DNA of 27,966 nucleotides from Promethearchaeota archaeon (GTDB lineage Archaea; Asgardarchaeota; Lokiarchaeia; Sigynarchaeales; SOKP01), in NCBI GenBank assembly GCA_016839655.1, contig JAEOTW010000346.1:1-27966 (forward strand), written 5' to 3'. The position numbers and the translations under genes are program-made. The notes beneath the pieces were generated by a model that had not been told where the DNA came from, made no database searches, and was given only the letters and a program-made list of their open reading frames with translations. Below are positions 7,416 to 14,485 of the stretch, in pieces; position 1 is the first letter of the stretch, and each line of letters starts with the position of its first letter.

Positions 7416-8234
7416 TTATATCTCAAAATATTGATCAATAACGTTTTCGAATTCATGAAACGGACTCAAATCCCCTTTAAATCCTATTACATGAGAACTA
7501 TAATATGTTTCTAGAAACTCTTCTACAATTAATTGCATATATCTTTTGATATTTTCAGTTCTATTATCCTTATCAATGATATAGGCAAAAATAACATTTT
7601 TCTTAGTTTTTAAGAATAAATGACAATCCCCCAGATTTACATCTTCAAGCTTTAATCCATATTCTTCACCTGCGATAAAATCTTGAGCATAAATTAATAT
7701 TGCTGAAATAAAACCAGCAATTTGGAAATTATTATTTGCCATGTTAGGTCTATTTTTATTAACTTTTGAAAAATATAGAAATCCCGCTTTATCTATAATA
7801 AATATCCCAATTAATCCCTTTGCCGTAGGGATTGTGATTAGATTGCTACAAATTTTTCTTAAATCCGTTTCTATTGGATTAGAGTTTATATTATTATAGA
7901 TTCTTTTTGATAAATAATATAGGTTAGTGTAGTTCATTACATTTTCTGTTTTATCAATATACATAAGAATTAACTTACTGTCCCTTTTCTTTTCGAAGAA
8001 ATTGATATATACTGTAAGAGTTCCTATATTATCTTTAATATATCCTTGCCTTTTGGAAAGGATTTCACTTTTGTATAAATCAATAATTTTCATTGTAAGT
8101 GTGATACCAATTCCTTTTTGGAAAATAATCTCGAGATTTCCCCTTATATTTAACTCTGAGATAGTAAAGCCTCGTAATTGGAAATTCTGAGATTTTTCCT
8201 CTAAATTTTGGTAGTTATTATTTATAGTAATCAT
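7416..8234 (-). CDS. Longin/Roadblock-like protein, apparently with two tandem domains
   Basis: A 272-residue protein without cysteine clusters or membrane segments. Residues about 130-270 alternate strands and helices: GIFIIDKAGFLYFSK, then helix QIAGFISAILIYAQDF, strands NLGDCHLFLKTKK and VIFAYIIDKD, a long amphipathic helix, and a final FHEFENVIDQYF. This is the order and spacing of longin-like or Roadblock-like domains. The first ~115 residues show a similar strand/helix pattern (LEIIFQKGIGITLTMKII, TLTVYINFF, LILMYIDKT, helix YTNLYYLSKRIYNNI), so a duplicated domain is likely. Longin and Roadblock domains bind small GTPases in eukaryotes and are enriched in Asgard archaea. The fold call is by pattern and moderately sure; the function is unknown. 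Confidence 0.55.
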   Translation of the reverse strand: MITINNNYQNLEEKSQNFQLRGFTISELNIRGNLEIIFQKGIGITLTMKIIDLYKSEILSKRQGYIKDNIGTLTVYINFFEKKRDSKLILMYIDKTENVMNYTNLYYLSKRIYNNINSNPIETDLRKICSNLITIPTAKGLIGIFIIDKAGFLYFSKVNKNRPNMANNNFQIAGFISAILIYAQDFIAGEEYGLKLEDVNLGDCHLFLKTKKNVIFAYIIDKDNRTENIKRYMQLIVEEFLETYYSSHVIGFKGDLSPFHEFENVIDQYFEI

Positions 8235-8298
8235 TAACTTACAATTATTTTTTTGTGCTTATTGTTTTTTTTGTGTTAATAAAATAATCATGATTTAT

Positions 8299-8314
8299 AT
8301 ATTTAAATCTTTTT
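8299..8314 (-). promoter_or_regulatory. BRE/TATA-like promoter before the longin-like gene
   Basis: On the minus strand this reads AAAAAGATTTAAATAT, a BRE-like purine run followed by a TATA-like core, about 65 nt before the ATG at 8234. The same 16 bases recur exactly at 9353-9368 before the next gene on this strand, suggesting shared promoter architecture or co-regulation. Confidence 0.45.
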
Positions 8315-8417
8315 GGATTAAAAAATGTTAAATAATCCAGATTTTTTACAACAAAAAGTTTTAGACTTTTCTAAGTTTTAATAATAAAATTAGATAAAAA
8401 GTCTCTTCAATTAATAA

Positions 8418-9266
8418 CTAATTTAAATAATTATGTATGATATCAAAATCTGATAAGTTAAAAGGTTTTAAAATTACACCTGTAGCGCCTAAATCTTTAA
8501 TGTTTTGTTCGATTTCAATATTTGGTATTGCTGTTAAGAAAAATACTGGAATTTCCTTCAATTTTAGCTCTGCATTTATTCTCCTCAAAATTTCATATCC
8601 ATTAATATCAGGCAAGATTATATCAAGTAGAATAACTTTTGGAATGTATTTCTTTAATTCTTTAAGACCTTTAAAACCACTTAATACACCCCTACAAGAA
8701 ATACCTATTGATTCAAAATAACTTGTTAATAAATTAACTGTTTCAACATCATCCTCTATTAATAATATATCATAACTCACTTCTTCATCAATTTTTTCTT
8801 CTTCTTCCATTTCAAATTTATCTAAGTATTCAATAATTTTTGTCTCAAGAATTTGACACTGGTTTAAAACATTTTTTATAATTGAAATTACCTTGTCTTC
8901 CAATTCAGTTCCATATGCTTCAACAACTAACTGTAAATATCCTTTAATTGATGTTAAAGGTTCTTTTAAATCATGGGATAAAATAGAAAGAAGATTAATA
9001 TCCACATTTTTATTTTTGATAATAATTTTTGATCGATATTCAATAAAAAATTTTAAAGCCTCTCTAATTAATTTGGATAAAGTAGAATAGTCATTACTAT
9101 TTGCAAAATTTAACCATTCTTCCTTTGAATCTTTAGAAACATACAAAGATATTCTTTCTTTATCAGTATTAAAATCATCCTTACCATTTTGCCATTTTTT
9201 AAAACTCTCGGTAACTGATCCTCGCCAAACAGCCTTTTTCCCTGTTTCTTTTTCGAAATCTTCCAT
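8418..9266 (-). CDS. RHH-like / HisKA / response-regulator receiver protein without a kinase ATPase domain
   Basis: A 282-residue cytoplasmic protein with three parts. Residues about 38-77 (RISLYVSKDSKEEWLNFA...SKLIREALKFFIEY) resemble a ribbon-helix-helix strand plus two helices. Residues about 88-150 form a HisKA-like helical hairpin with the H-box SILSHDLKEPLTSIKGY, phospho-acceptor His98. Residues about 165-282 are a receiver domain with acidic pocket E171-D172-D173, phospho-Asp D215 in LLDIILPD, T245 and K267-P268. No HATPase_c domain (N, G1, G2 boxes) is present, so it cannot phosphorylate its own histidine. It may relay phosphate between His98 and D215, perhaps from the divergent histidine kinase at 11121, or dimerise through HisKA. 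If the N-terminal part binds DNA it would be a regulator. Domain calls for HisKA and REC are strong; RHH is moderate. Confidence 0.8.
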   Translation of the reverse strand: MEDFEKETGKKAVWRGSVTESFKKWQNGKDDFNTDKERISLYVSKDSKEEWLNFANSNDYSTLSKLIREALKFFIEYRSKIIIKNKNVDINLLSILSHDLKEPLTSIKGYLQLVVEAYGTELEDKVISIIKNVLNQCQILETKIIEYLDKFEMEEEEKIDEEVSYDILLIEDDVETVNLLTSYFESIGISCRGVLSGFKGLKELKKYIPKVILLDIILPDINGYEILRRINAELKLKEIPVFFLTAIPNIEIEQNIKDLGATGVILKPFNLSDFDIIHNYLN

Positions 9267-9352
9267 TTCTTTAGTTATTTTTTGGTTTTCTGAGATTTAG
9301 CCCACCATTGAATAATAATATTTTACTTTTTTGCATATCTATTAGTTTTTAC

Positions 9353-9388
9353 ATATTTAAATCTTTTTTTACACCAAGATTTAAATAT
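9353..9388. repeat. 13-bp inverted repeat embedding TATA-like boxes
   Basis: ATATTTAAATCTT (9353-9365) and AAGATTTAAATAT (9376-9388) are perfect inverted copies separated by 10 nt. Read on either strand, each arm gives AAGATTTAAATAT, the TATA-like motif also found at 8299-8314. The left arm would drive the minus-strand gene at 8418-9266; the right arm would drive plus-strand transcription into the hairpin at 9406-9436. It may equally be an operator. Confidence 0.6.
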
Positions 9389-9405
9389 ATAAAAAAGTAT
9401 AGAAA

Positions 9406-9436
9406 AAGGGGCTTATCTATAAATGATAAGCCCCTT
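9406..9436. repeat. Strong hairpin: 12-bp perfect stem, 7-nt loop
   Basis: AAGGGGCTTATC (9406-9417) and GATAAGCCCCTT (9425-9436) are perfect complements around loop TATAAAT. It is far more GC-rich than its surroundings. It lies ~105 nt beyond the stop of the MCP-like gene (minus strand), after a T14 tract, and starts about 20-25 nt after the plus-strand TATA-like arm at 9376-9388. It could be part of a small plus-strand RNA, an operator, or a 3'-end structure. Confidence 0.7.
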
Positions 9437-9503
9437 AAAATTAATAACAAATAGTCTAGGATTTACATTTATAAGCTTGATATATAATGAATGGAAAAAT
9501 AAT

Positions 9504-9517
9504 AAAAAAAAAAAAAA
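9504..9517 (-). terminator. T14 terminator of the receptor operon
   Basis: Fourteen consecutive T on the minus strand start 24 nt past the stop of the MCP-like gene (9542). This is a typical archaeal terminator for the two-gene operon 10692-9542. Confidence 0.65.
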
Positions 9518-9541
9518 GGTAAAATATCATCATAGAATACT

Positions 9542-10375
9542 TTACTTTTCATCAATTATTAATGAGTCTTTTAATTCTTCAGCTAACGTCCCTAACTTAT
9601 GAGCTGTCGATGTTACTTCTTCCATCGAAGCGGTTTGTTGCTCCGCAGAAGCACTTATCCCTTCCATTGCACTAAAGGAATAATTTATTTTATCGATTAC
9701 TTCTTTAATCTTATCGTTTGTGTCTCGTACTGCTCCTTTTGATTCTTCGGCTAATTTTCGAACCTCGTCTGCAACTACTGCGAATCCTCTTCCTTGTTCA
9801 CCGGCTCTCCCTGCTTCTATACTAGCATTTAAAGCCAATAAATTGGTTTGATCTGAGATGTTTGTTATTATACTCATAACGCTGTTAATTTCATTAGTAG
9901 ATCTCATAACGCCTTGAGTATTGGTTGTCATTTCTTGAGTAGATGAGGCAATTTCTTCCGAGGCAGCATTTACTTCACTAGCACTAGCAGCAAGTTCATT
10001 AGCAATATTCGCAACATTTATACTTGCATTTGAGGCAGCATTTATAACACCTTTCATATCAATACTTGATTTTTCAAGTTTTTGTTCCAAGAAAGGAATA
10101 ACAGCAAAAAATAATGCGACAACTCCGATAAACAAAGCAAAACTTTCACCAAAAGCGTCGGCATAATCTGGATCCCAAAGTTGCCATTTATCAAGAAGAT
10201 TCCCTAATGTATAAAGAGCACCTCCAATTACAGAGAATACATATATCGCATTTGTAGGAGTCCTTTTTTTAAAATAAATAAATACAGATATTATAACAGC
10301 AACCCAAAAGAAAAGCATACCCACTAAATTAAGACCACCATCTAGGAAATCTGCTGGATCAATTTGTAATAACAT
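9542..10375 (-). CDS. Short membrane methyl-accepting chemotaxis-like protein (3-TM input + MCP signalling domain)
   Basis: A 277-residue protein. The first ~97 residues have three hydrophobic segments (about 15-35, 43-61, 79-96) and no extracellular sensing domain. Residues about 105-277 are a coiled-coil signalling domain with the conserved tip sequence [19 protein letters not shown] (187-205) and flanking [11 protein letters not shown] and RKLAEES, which in MCPs contact CheA and CheW. HAMP is absent. The cytoplasmic part is short. The start is supported by GGTGA, which overlaps the stop codon of the upstream gene, 9 nt before ATG, so the two are translationally close. No CheA, CheW, CheB or CheR is in the window. 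It probably acts as a receptor in a chemosensory array or as a stand-alone signalling coil. Confidence 0.88.
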   Translation of the reverse strand: MLLQIDPADFLDGGLNLVGMLFFWVAVIISVFIYFKKRTPTNAIYVFSVIGGALYTLGNLLDKWQLWDPDYADAFGESFALFIGVVALFFAVIPFLEQKLEKSSIDMKGVINAASNASINVANIANELAASASEVNAASEEIASSTQEMTTNTQGVMRSTNEINSVMSIITNISDQTNLLALNASIEAGRAGEQGRGFAVVADEVRKLAEESKGAVRDTNDKIKEVIDKINYSFSAMEGISASAEQQTASMEEVTSTAHKLGTLAEELKDSLIIDEK

Positions 10376-10383
10376 TTATTTTT

Positions 10384-10692
10384 TCACCGCTCCACCTTTT
10401 TGGTTGGTAATTTGATTTGTTTTCCTTTTAAAACTTTATTATAGTACTCATAAAATGCTGCGAGAAAGAAAAAAATTCCTCCTAACATCGCGAAAAAGTG
10501 CTCCATAAAATTAAATGCATCAGGTGCTATGAAAGCCTCTAAGTTCGTTGAAAGGAACGTTATAAAAATACAATAATAACCTGGAAACCATTTCATAATG
10601 TCACGCCTCCTTTTAAAAAGAATGGGAGAAAACGCGACAGGAATGGCTAAGATTATTAAAACTGTCAATTCATTAATTTCTAAACTTGGCAT
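10384..10692 (-). CDS. Small 3-TM membrane protein, putative partner of the MCP-like receptor
   Basis: A 102-residue protein with three hydrophobic segments (about 9-26, 35-55, 64-83) and a basic C-terminal tail. Its layout copies the input module of the next gene: TM1, then a basic loop (FKRRR versus FKKR), TM2 ending in N-L, an acidic/aromatic loop, and TM3 preceded by an E-x-F-type stretch (MEHFFAMLGG versus [10 protein letters not shown]), followed by a charged helix. The two genes are 8 nt apart. It looks like a paralogous 3-TM module without the signalling tail, so it probably dimerises with the receptor. No known family name can be given. Confidence 0.7.
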   Translation of the reverse strand: MPSLEINELTVLIILAIPVAFSPILFKRRRDIMKWFPGYYCIFITFLSTNLEAFIAPDAFNFMEHFFAMLGGIFFFLAAFYEYYNKVLKGKQIKLPTKKVER

Positions 10693-11120
10693 TTATTACT
10701 CATTTCTAGTTTTATATGTAAAACAGTTCTTTAAAATATAATCCCTTCAAAAGATAATACTTTAAGAAGTCTTTTTTATAATAAATAAAATTTTTTGTAT
10801 ATAAACCTTCTTTTTTTGATCGTTTTTCTATTATCGTACACAAAAATATATATTATAGACAAAGATGTAATTCTGTTAAAATTACAAATTTAGGTTTTTT
10901 ATTAAGAAAAACTTGTTCCTTTACTTTTAAATATCTAAAAAGAATCAAATTATGTTTGAGATCATATTTTTCCATCAAAGAAAATTACAAAAAAGGTAAA
11001 AATTTAAATAAAAAAAGATTTTAACTTTATGTAAAAATGTCTAAAATTGATCTCTTCTTATTGTTTTTTATCAAATTTGACTTTTTATGCTAAAAAAACT
11101 GGTATGTTAGAGGGTATACA
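10693..11120. other. Divergent intergenic region between the receptor operon and the histidine kinase
   Basis: 428 nt, very AT-rich, with no convincing gene. It holds TATA-like stretches such as ATTTAAATA (about 11001-11009) facing the kinase gene, and a weak 7-bp inverted repeat TGTAATT/AATTACA (10866-10886) that could be an operator. GAGGG lies 9 nt before the ATG at 11121. Confidence 0.5.
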
Positions 11121-13082
11121 ATGGAAAAATTGGAGCACTTATTAGAAAAAGAAAAAGGTTATGAATCGAATCTAATTGATAAAAATAATAACTTTAGCTT
11201 AGAACAGAAATTAAAAGATTCTGAAAAAAAATTTCGAGTTTTATTTAACAATTCAACTAGTGGAATTGCCTACCATAAAATTATATATGATAAAGACCAA
11301 AATCCCATTAATTACATCATTACAGACGTAAATTCTCGATATGAAGAAATTTTATCTATTAATCAGAAGGATATTGTTAACAAAACTTCAACTGAAATTT
11401 ATAATGTTAAGCAAGCTCCATATTTGGAAATATATTCAAATGTTGCATCAACCCAAGAATCATTCTTATTTGAATCATATTTCGCACCAATGGATAAGTA
11501 TTTTAAAATCTCAGTAATATCCTCTCAAAAAGGGGAATTTATTACAATTTTTAATGACATAACAGATCGTATAAGATCGGAATTGAAATTAAAGCAGTCT
11601 GAAGAAAAATACCGCTACTTATTTGAAGACACCCCATTTGCTATAGCACTCCTAGATTTCAATGGAAAATTCTTAGAATGCAATTCATATGTACTAAAAA
11701 TCTTTGGATTTAAAAAACAAGATTTGATCGGTAAAAATTTCAATGAGATTAAGTTAGTGCCTAAACAATATTTACCAATGGTTATAAATGGCTTCAAAAC
11801 TATTTCTAAGGGCCAAATTCCAAAACCTAGAGAGATTCAGCTTTTGAATAAAGGTGGAAATTTGATCTGGGTAATATTACATAGTTCTGTTATTACTGTA
11901 AGAAATATGAAATTAATTCAGGTTATAGTGGAAGATATATCGGATCGTAAGCATTCAGAGCAAATTATCATAGAATCTGAAGAAAAATTTAGAACTATTA
12001 CTGAACAGTCTTTTATAGGTATTGCTATTTTACAAGATTTTCAGTTTAAGTATGTGAATCAACAATTCTCAGATACTTTAGGGTATACTTCTGAGGAGAT
12101 TTTAAAATGGAAACCAAAAGAATTCTTTAATATCATTCACCCAGATGATCGTCAAATGGTTTATACTCTCGCAGAGGAGAAATATTATGGCACAAATGGA
12201 ATATTAGCTAATTTACAGTTTAGAATCTTCAAAAAAACTAATGAAGTCATTTGGTTAGAGATTATTTCAAAAACTATATCTTATAAAGGTAAATTAGCAG
12301 ATTTAGTAGCTACTCTAAATATCACCGAAAAAAGAGAAGCAGAAAGGATAGTTTTAGAAGAAAATAAGAAATTGCTAGAATTGAATAAAATGAGAAAGGA
12401 TATTATTACTAGAGTATCTCATGAATTGAAAACTCCATTGACATCTATTTATGGAGCATCTCAAATTCTTATAAAACATCTTAGAGAAAAGCTCGATGAG
12501 GATGCATTGAATTTCGTTGAAATTTCTCACAGGGGTGCCATACGTTTAAAAAAACTAGTGGAAAATTTAATTGATGCTTCAAGAATAGAAACGGGAAAAT
12601 TAATATTGAAGTTATCAATTCATAATATCTCAAATCTAGTTAGAGAATGTGTTGATGAGATGAAGTATCTCACCTTTAATCGCAAACAAATTATTAATTT
12701 AAAACTTCCTGATGAAATATACTTCTATGCTGATAAAATTAGACTCCAACAAGTAATAACTAATATTTTATCGAACGCAATAAAAAATACACCTAAGAAT
12801 GGAACTATTAATGTAACTCTTACTGAAAATACTAAACACATTGATATTAAGATAAAGGATACTGGAATTGGGTTAACTGAAAAAGAAAAAGAAATTCTCT
12901 TTGAAAAATTTGGAAAAATTGAACGATATGGGATGGATCTGGGGGTTGATATTGAAGGTTCTGGGCTTGGATTATACATCTCCAAAGAGATAATCGAATC
13001 GCATGGAGGGCAAATTCTCGTAGAATCTAAAGGAAGACATAAAGGCGCTTTATTTACAATTAGATTATTCAAAAAGGAATAA
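11121..13082 (+). CDS. Cytoplasmic PAS-PAS-PAS sensor histidine kinase
   Basis: A 653-residue protein without membrane segments. Three PAS-type sensor domains are visible at about 33-155, 158-278 and 285-407, each ending in the PAC-like pattern (I/V)xDIT/SDR or LNITEKRE. A HisKA domain follows with H-box RVSHELKTPLTSIYG, phospho-acceptor His434. HATPase_c carries the N-box NILSNAIKNTP (N552), G1 DTGIGLT (580-586), an F-box region FEKFGKIERYG and G2 GSGLGLYISK (613-622). It is a complete, probably active kinase sensing an intracellular signal such as redox state or a ligand. No receiver is fused. The candidate partner is the HisKA-REC protein at 8418-9266. The ATG is preceded by GAGGG. It is divergent from the receptor operon. 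Confidence 0.93.
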   Translation: MEKLEHLLEKEKGYESNLIDKNNNFSLEQKLKDSEKKFRVLFNNSTSGIAYHKIIYDKDQNPINYIITDVNSRYEEILSINQKDIVNKTSTEIYNVKQAPYLEIYSNVASTQESFLFESYFAPMDKYFKISVISSQKGEFITIFNDITDRIRSELKLKQSEEKYRYLFEDTPFAIALLDFNGKFLECNSYVLKIFGFKKQDLIGKNFNEIKLVPKQYLPMVINGFKTISKGQIPKPREIQLLNKGGNLIWVILHSSVITVRNMKLIQVIVEDISDRKHSEQIIIESEEKFRTITEQSFIGIAILQDFQFKYVNQQFSDTLGYTSEEILKWKPKEFFNIIHPDDRQMVYTLAEEKYYGTNGILANLQFRIFKKTNEVIWLEIISKTISYKGKLADLVATLNITEKREAERIVLEENKKLLELNKMRKDIITRVSHELKTPLTSIYGASQILIKHLREKLDEDALNFVEISHRGAIRLKKLVENLIDASRIETGKLILKLSIHNISNLVRECVDEMKYLTFNRKQIINLKLPDEIYFYADKIRLQQVITNILSNAIKNTPKNGTINVTLTENTKHIDIKIKDTGIGLTEKEKEILFEKFGKIERYGMDLGVDIEGSGLGLYISKEIIESHGGQILVESKGRHKGALFTIRLFKKE

Positions 13083-13168
13083 TTTATTTAACTAAGTCTT
13101 TAAAATTGTTTAAGTAAGATATATTCTTAAAAAAAATAGAATTTCTCTCTTCTTAAGAAAATATTCAA

Positions 13169-13243
13169 TGGGCCTGGCAGGATTCGAACCTGCGACATCC
13201 CAGTCCGAAGCCGGGCACCCTATCCAGACTAGATTACAGGCCC
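13169..13243 (-). tRNA. tRNA-Arg(TCG)
   Basis: Reading the minus strand, the acceptor stem is GGGCCTG/CAGGCCC, the D-stem ATCT/GGGT, and the anticodon stem CCCGG/CTGGG with loop CTTCGGA, anticodon TCG. The T-arm is GCAGG-TTCGAAT-CCTGC and the discriminator is A. CCA is not encoded. There is no intron, unlike the other two tRNAs in the window. Confidence 0.93.
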
Positions 13244-13327
13244 TAAAATTACGGGTAAAAATTTTAAGGTTAAATTACTTTCATTTATTATTTCTAAAAA
13301 ATCTTTTTGTTTCACTCTAAGGAATGT

Positions 13328-13349
13328 ATAAACTCATTCTTGAGTTTAT
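13328..13349. repeat. 9-bp perfect hairpin beyond the SCP2-like gene
   Basis: ATAAACTCA (13328-13336) and TGAGTTTAT (13341-13349) pair around a 4-nt loop TTCT. It lies 25 nt past the stop of the minus-strand gene at 13375 and is followed on that strand by T-rich sequence. It may mark the 3' end of that transcript. Confidence 0.5.
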
Positions 13350-13374
13350 TAGAAGAGAAGTAAGTAAATTGAAA

Positions 13375-13830
13375 TTATTTCATCTTTTTGAAACCATTGT
13401 TTAGATATACCAAAAACATTCGAAATAATTTTATAAATCTTAATCCTTGAGAGAGATCTCCATCAACTTTTATTAGTCCTTTCATAAACGCATCCGTACC
13501 ATACATCTCGCGCTTTAAAATCTTGATCAGAATATCTTTAGTGTATTTTACAGTAAAGGATGCATTTCTATTAATTCCCTTTTTATATATCATTGAATTA
13601 TTTGAGATTTTTAGCCAAAAATTAAAGTTTAAGTCAGTTATGATGATCTGATAAACATCGTTAAACTCCTCTATTTCCTCTCGTAGATCTTCAGTGTTCA
13701 TAAATTTATCTACTGCGAACTTAATGAATTTGTCTAAAACCACGATTAATTCTCCATCATGGTTTTCCAGATTAGTCAGAACCGAATTAAGACTCTTTGA
13801 ATTAAGCATTGTATATATACTTGATACCAA
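13375..13830 (-). CDS. SCP2-like (sterol carrier protein 2 family) domain protein
   Basis: A 151-residue single-domain protein. The pattern YQIIITDLNFNFWLKISN, then NASFTVKYTKDILIKIL, then MYGTDAFMKGLIKVDGDLSQGLRF is the usual SCP2 order: central strands, a helix over a hydrophobic pocket, and the G-x-(I/L)-x-(V/I)-x-G-(D/N)-L turn before the last helix. SCP2 domains bind lipids or other hydrophobic ligands. It is a paralogue of the protein at 14486-14920, on the opposite strand across the tRNA-Asp gene. The ligand is unknown. Confidence 0.75.
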   Translation of the reverse strand: MVSSIYTMLNSKSLNSVLTNLENHDGELIVVLDKFIKFAVDKFMNTEDLREEIEEFNDVYQIIITDLNFNFWLKISNNSMIYKKGINRNASFTVKYTKDILIKILKREMYGTDAFMKGLIKVDGDLSQGLRFIKLFRMFLVYLNNGFKKMK

Positions 13831-13978
13831 TTCAAATATATAATATTGTTATACCTATATATTCCTTATAATCTACATCGCTTTTAAGCCATATAAATGT
13901 TTCCATTCAGTGTATTCATGGCTTTTCCTTATCTAAAATGTCTCAGAATAAAATTTTTAAGCTTATCTTTATTTCATT

Positions 13979-13988
13979 CTTTATAGAT
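13979..13988 (+). promoter_or_regulatory. TATA-like element before tRNA-Asp
   Basis: CTTTATAGAT lies ~31-40 nt before the first base of the tRNA, a plausible TATA position if transcription starts a few bases upstream of the gene. Tentative because of the AT-rich background. Confidence 0.3.
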
Positions 13989-14018
13989 TTTTTTCTATTG
14001 ATTTTATTTAATCATATT

Positions 14019-14126
14019 GCGGCTATAGTGTAGCCCGGTCTAGCATTTTTTTGCTGTTTTCCAGCACTTAGCTGAATCGGGACTGTCACTCCTGCGACGC
14101 GGGTTCAAATCCCGCTAGCCGCGCCA
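14019..14126 (+). tRNA. tRNA-Asp(GTC) with a 30-nt intron between D-stem and anticodon stem
   Basis: The acceptor stem is GCGGCTA (14019-14025)/TAGCCGC (14116-14122), discriminator G, encoded CCA (14124-14126). The D-stem is GTGT/GCAT with loop AGCCCGGTCTA. The anticodon stem CGGGA/TCCTG encloses loop CTGTCAC, anticodon GTC at 14085-14087. The T-arm is GCGGG-TTCAAAT-CCCGC. The intron is 14047-14076 at position 25/26. The central helix TAGC (14041-14044)/GCTG (14071-14074) with bulges AT|T and AA|T gives cuts at exactly these boundaries, though the flanking helices are weak. The spliced tRNA is 78 nt including CCA. Confidence 0.9.
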
Positions 14127-14485
14127 TTAAAAATATTAAATTCTGATAGTTAAGAACCTTAAAATGGTAGACAATTAAAAAAAAAATTTAATATTCCAAA
14201 ATTCACTAGATTCATAACCCGTTTTTTTAATGAAATCTTAATCTTCTTACCCCAGCACTTACTTACTTCTGAATTTAAGATAATTCACCAAAAAGAAAAT
14301 TCATAATTGATCTATACTTTTTAAATCTCCTATTGAATTACTTATCTTTTACCCATTTTAAGAAACGACACAAATAAAACCTTTTTATATCATTATAACC
14401 TTTTAATATTGTTATTTATAGAATATTTTCTAAAATAATTTTCAAAATAAAAGAGGAAAATTATACAAAAAGGTTGAAAATTAAA
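14127..14485. other. Intergenic region before the second SCP2-like gene
   Basis: About 360 nt without a supportable gene. It contains T/A runs and TATA-like stretches (TTTTTATAT near 14380, TTATTTATAG near 14411) that could form the promoter of the gene at 14486. Confidence 0.4.

Noticed and set aside
7305..7514. 69-residue plus-strand frame
   Set aside because: It overlaps the promoter side of the Roadblock gene and the 3' end of the longin-like gene, has no recognisable features, and looks like chance in AT-rich sequence.
8418..9266. Ordinary hybrid histidine kinase
   Set aside because: The region between the H-box and the receiver is too short (~60 residues) and lacks N, G1 and G2 boxes, so there is no ATPase domain.
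10866..10886. Inverted repeat TGTAATT/AATTACA as a regulator site
   Set aside because: Seven AT-rich base pairs are expected by chance in this composition; noted only as a possibility under the intergenic entry.
12725..13072. 115-residue minus-strand frame within the histidine kinase gene
   Set aside because: Antisense to the well-supported HATPase domain; composition follows the complement of that domain.
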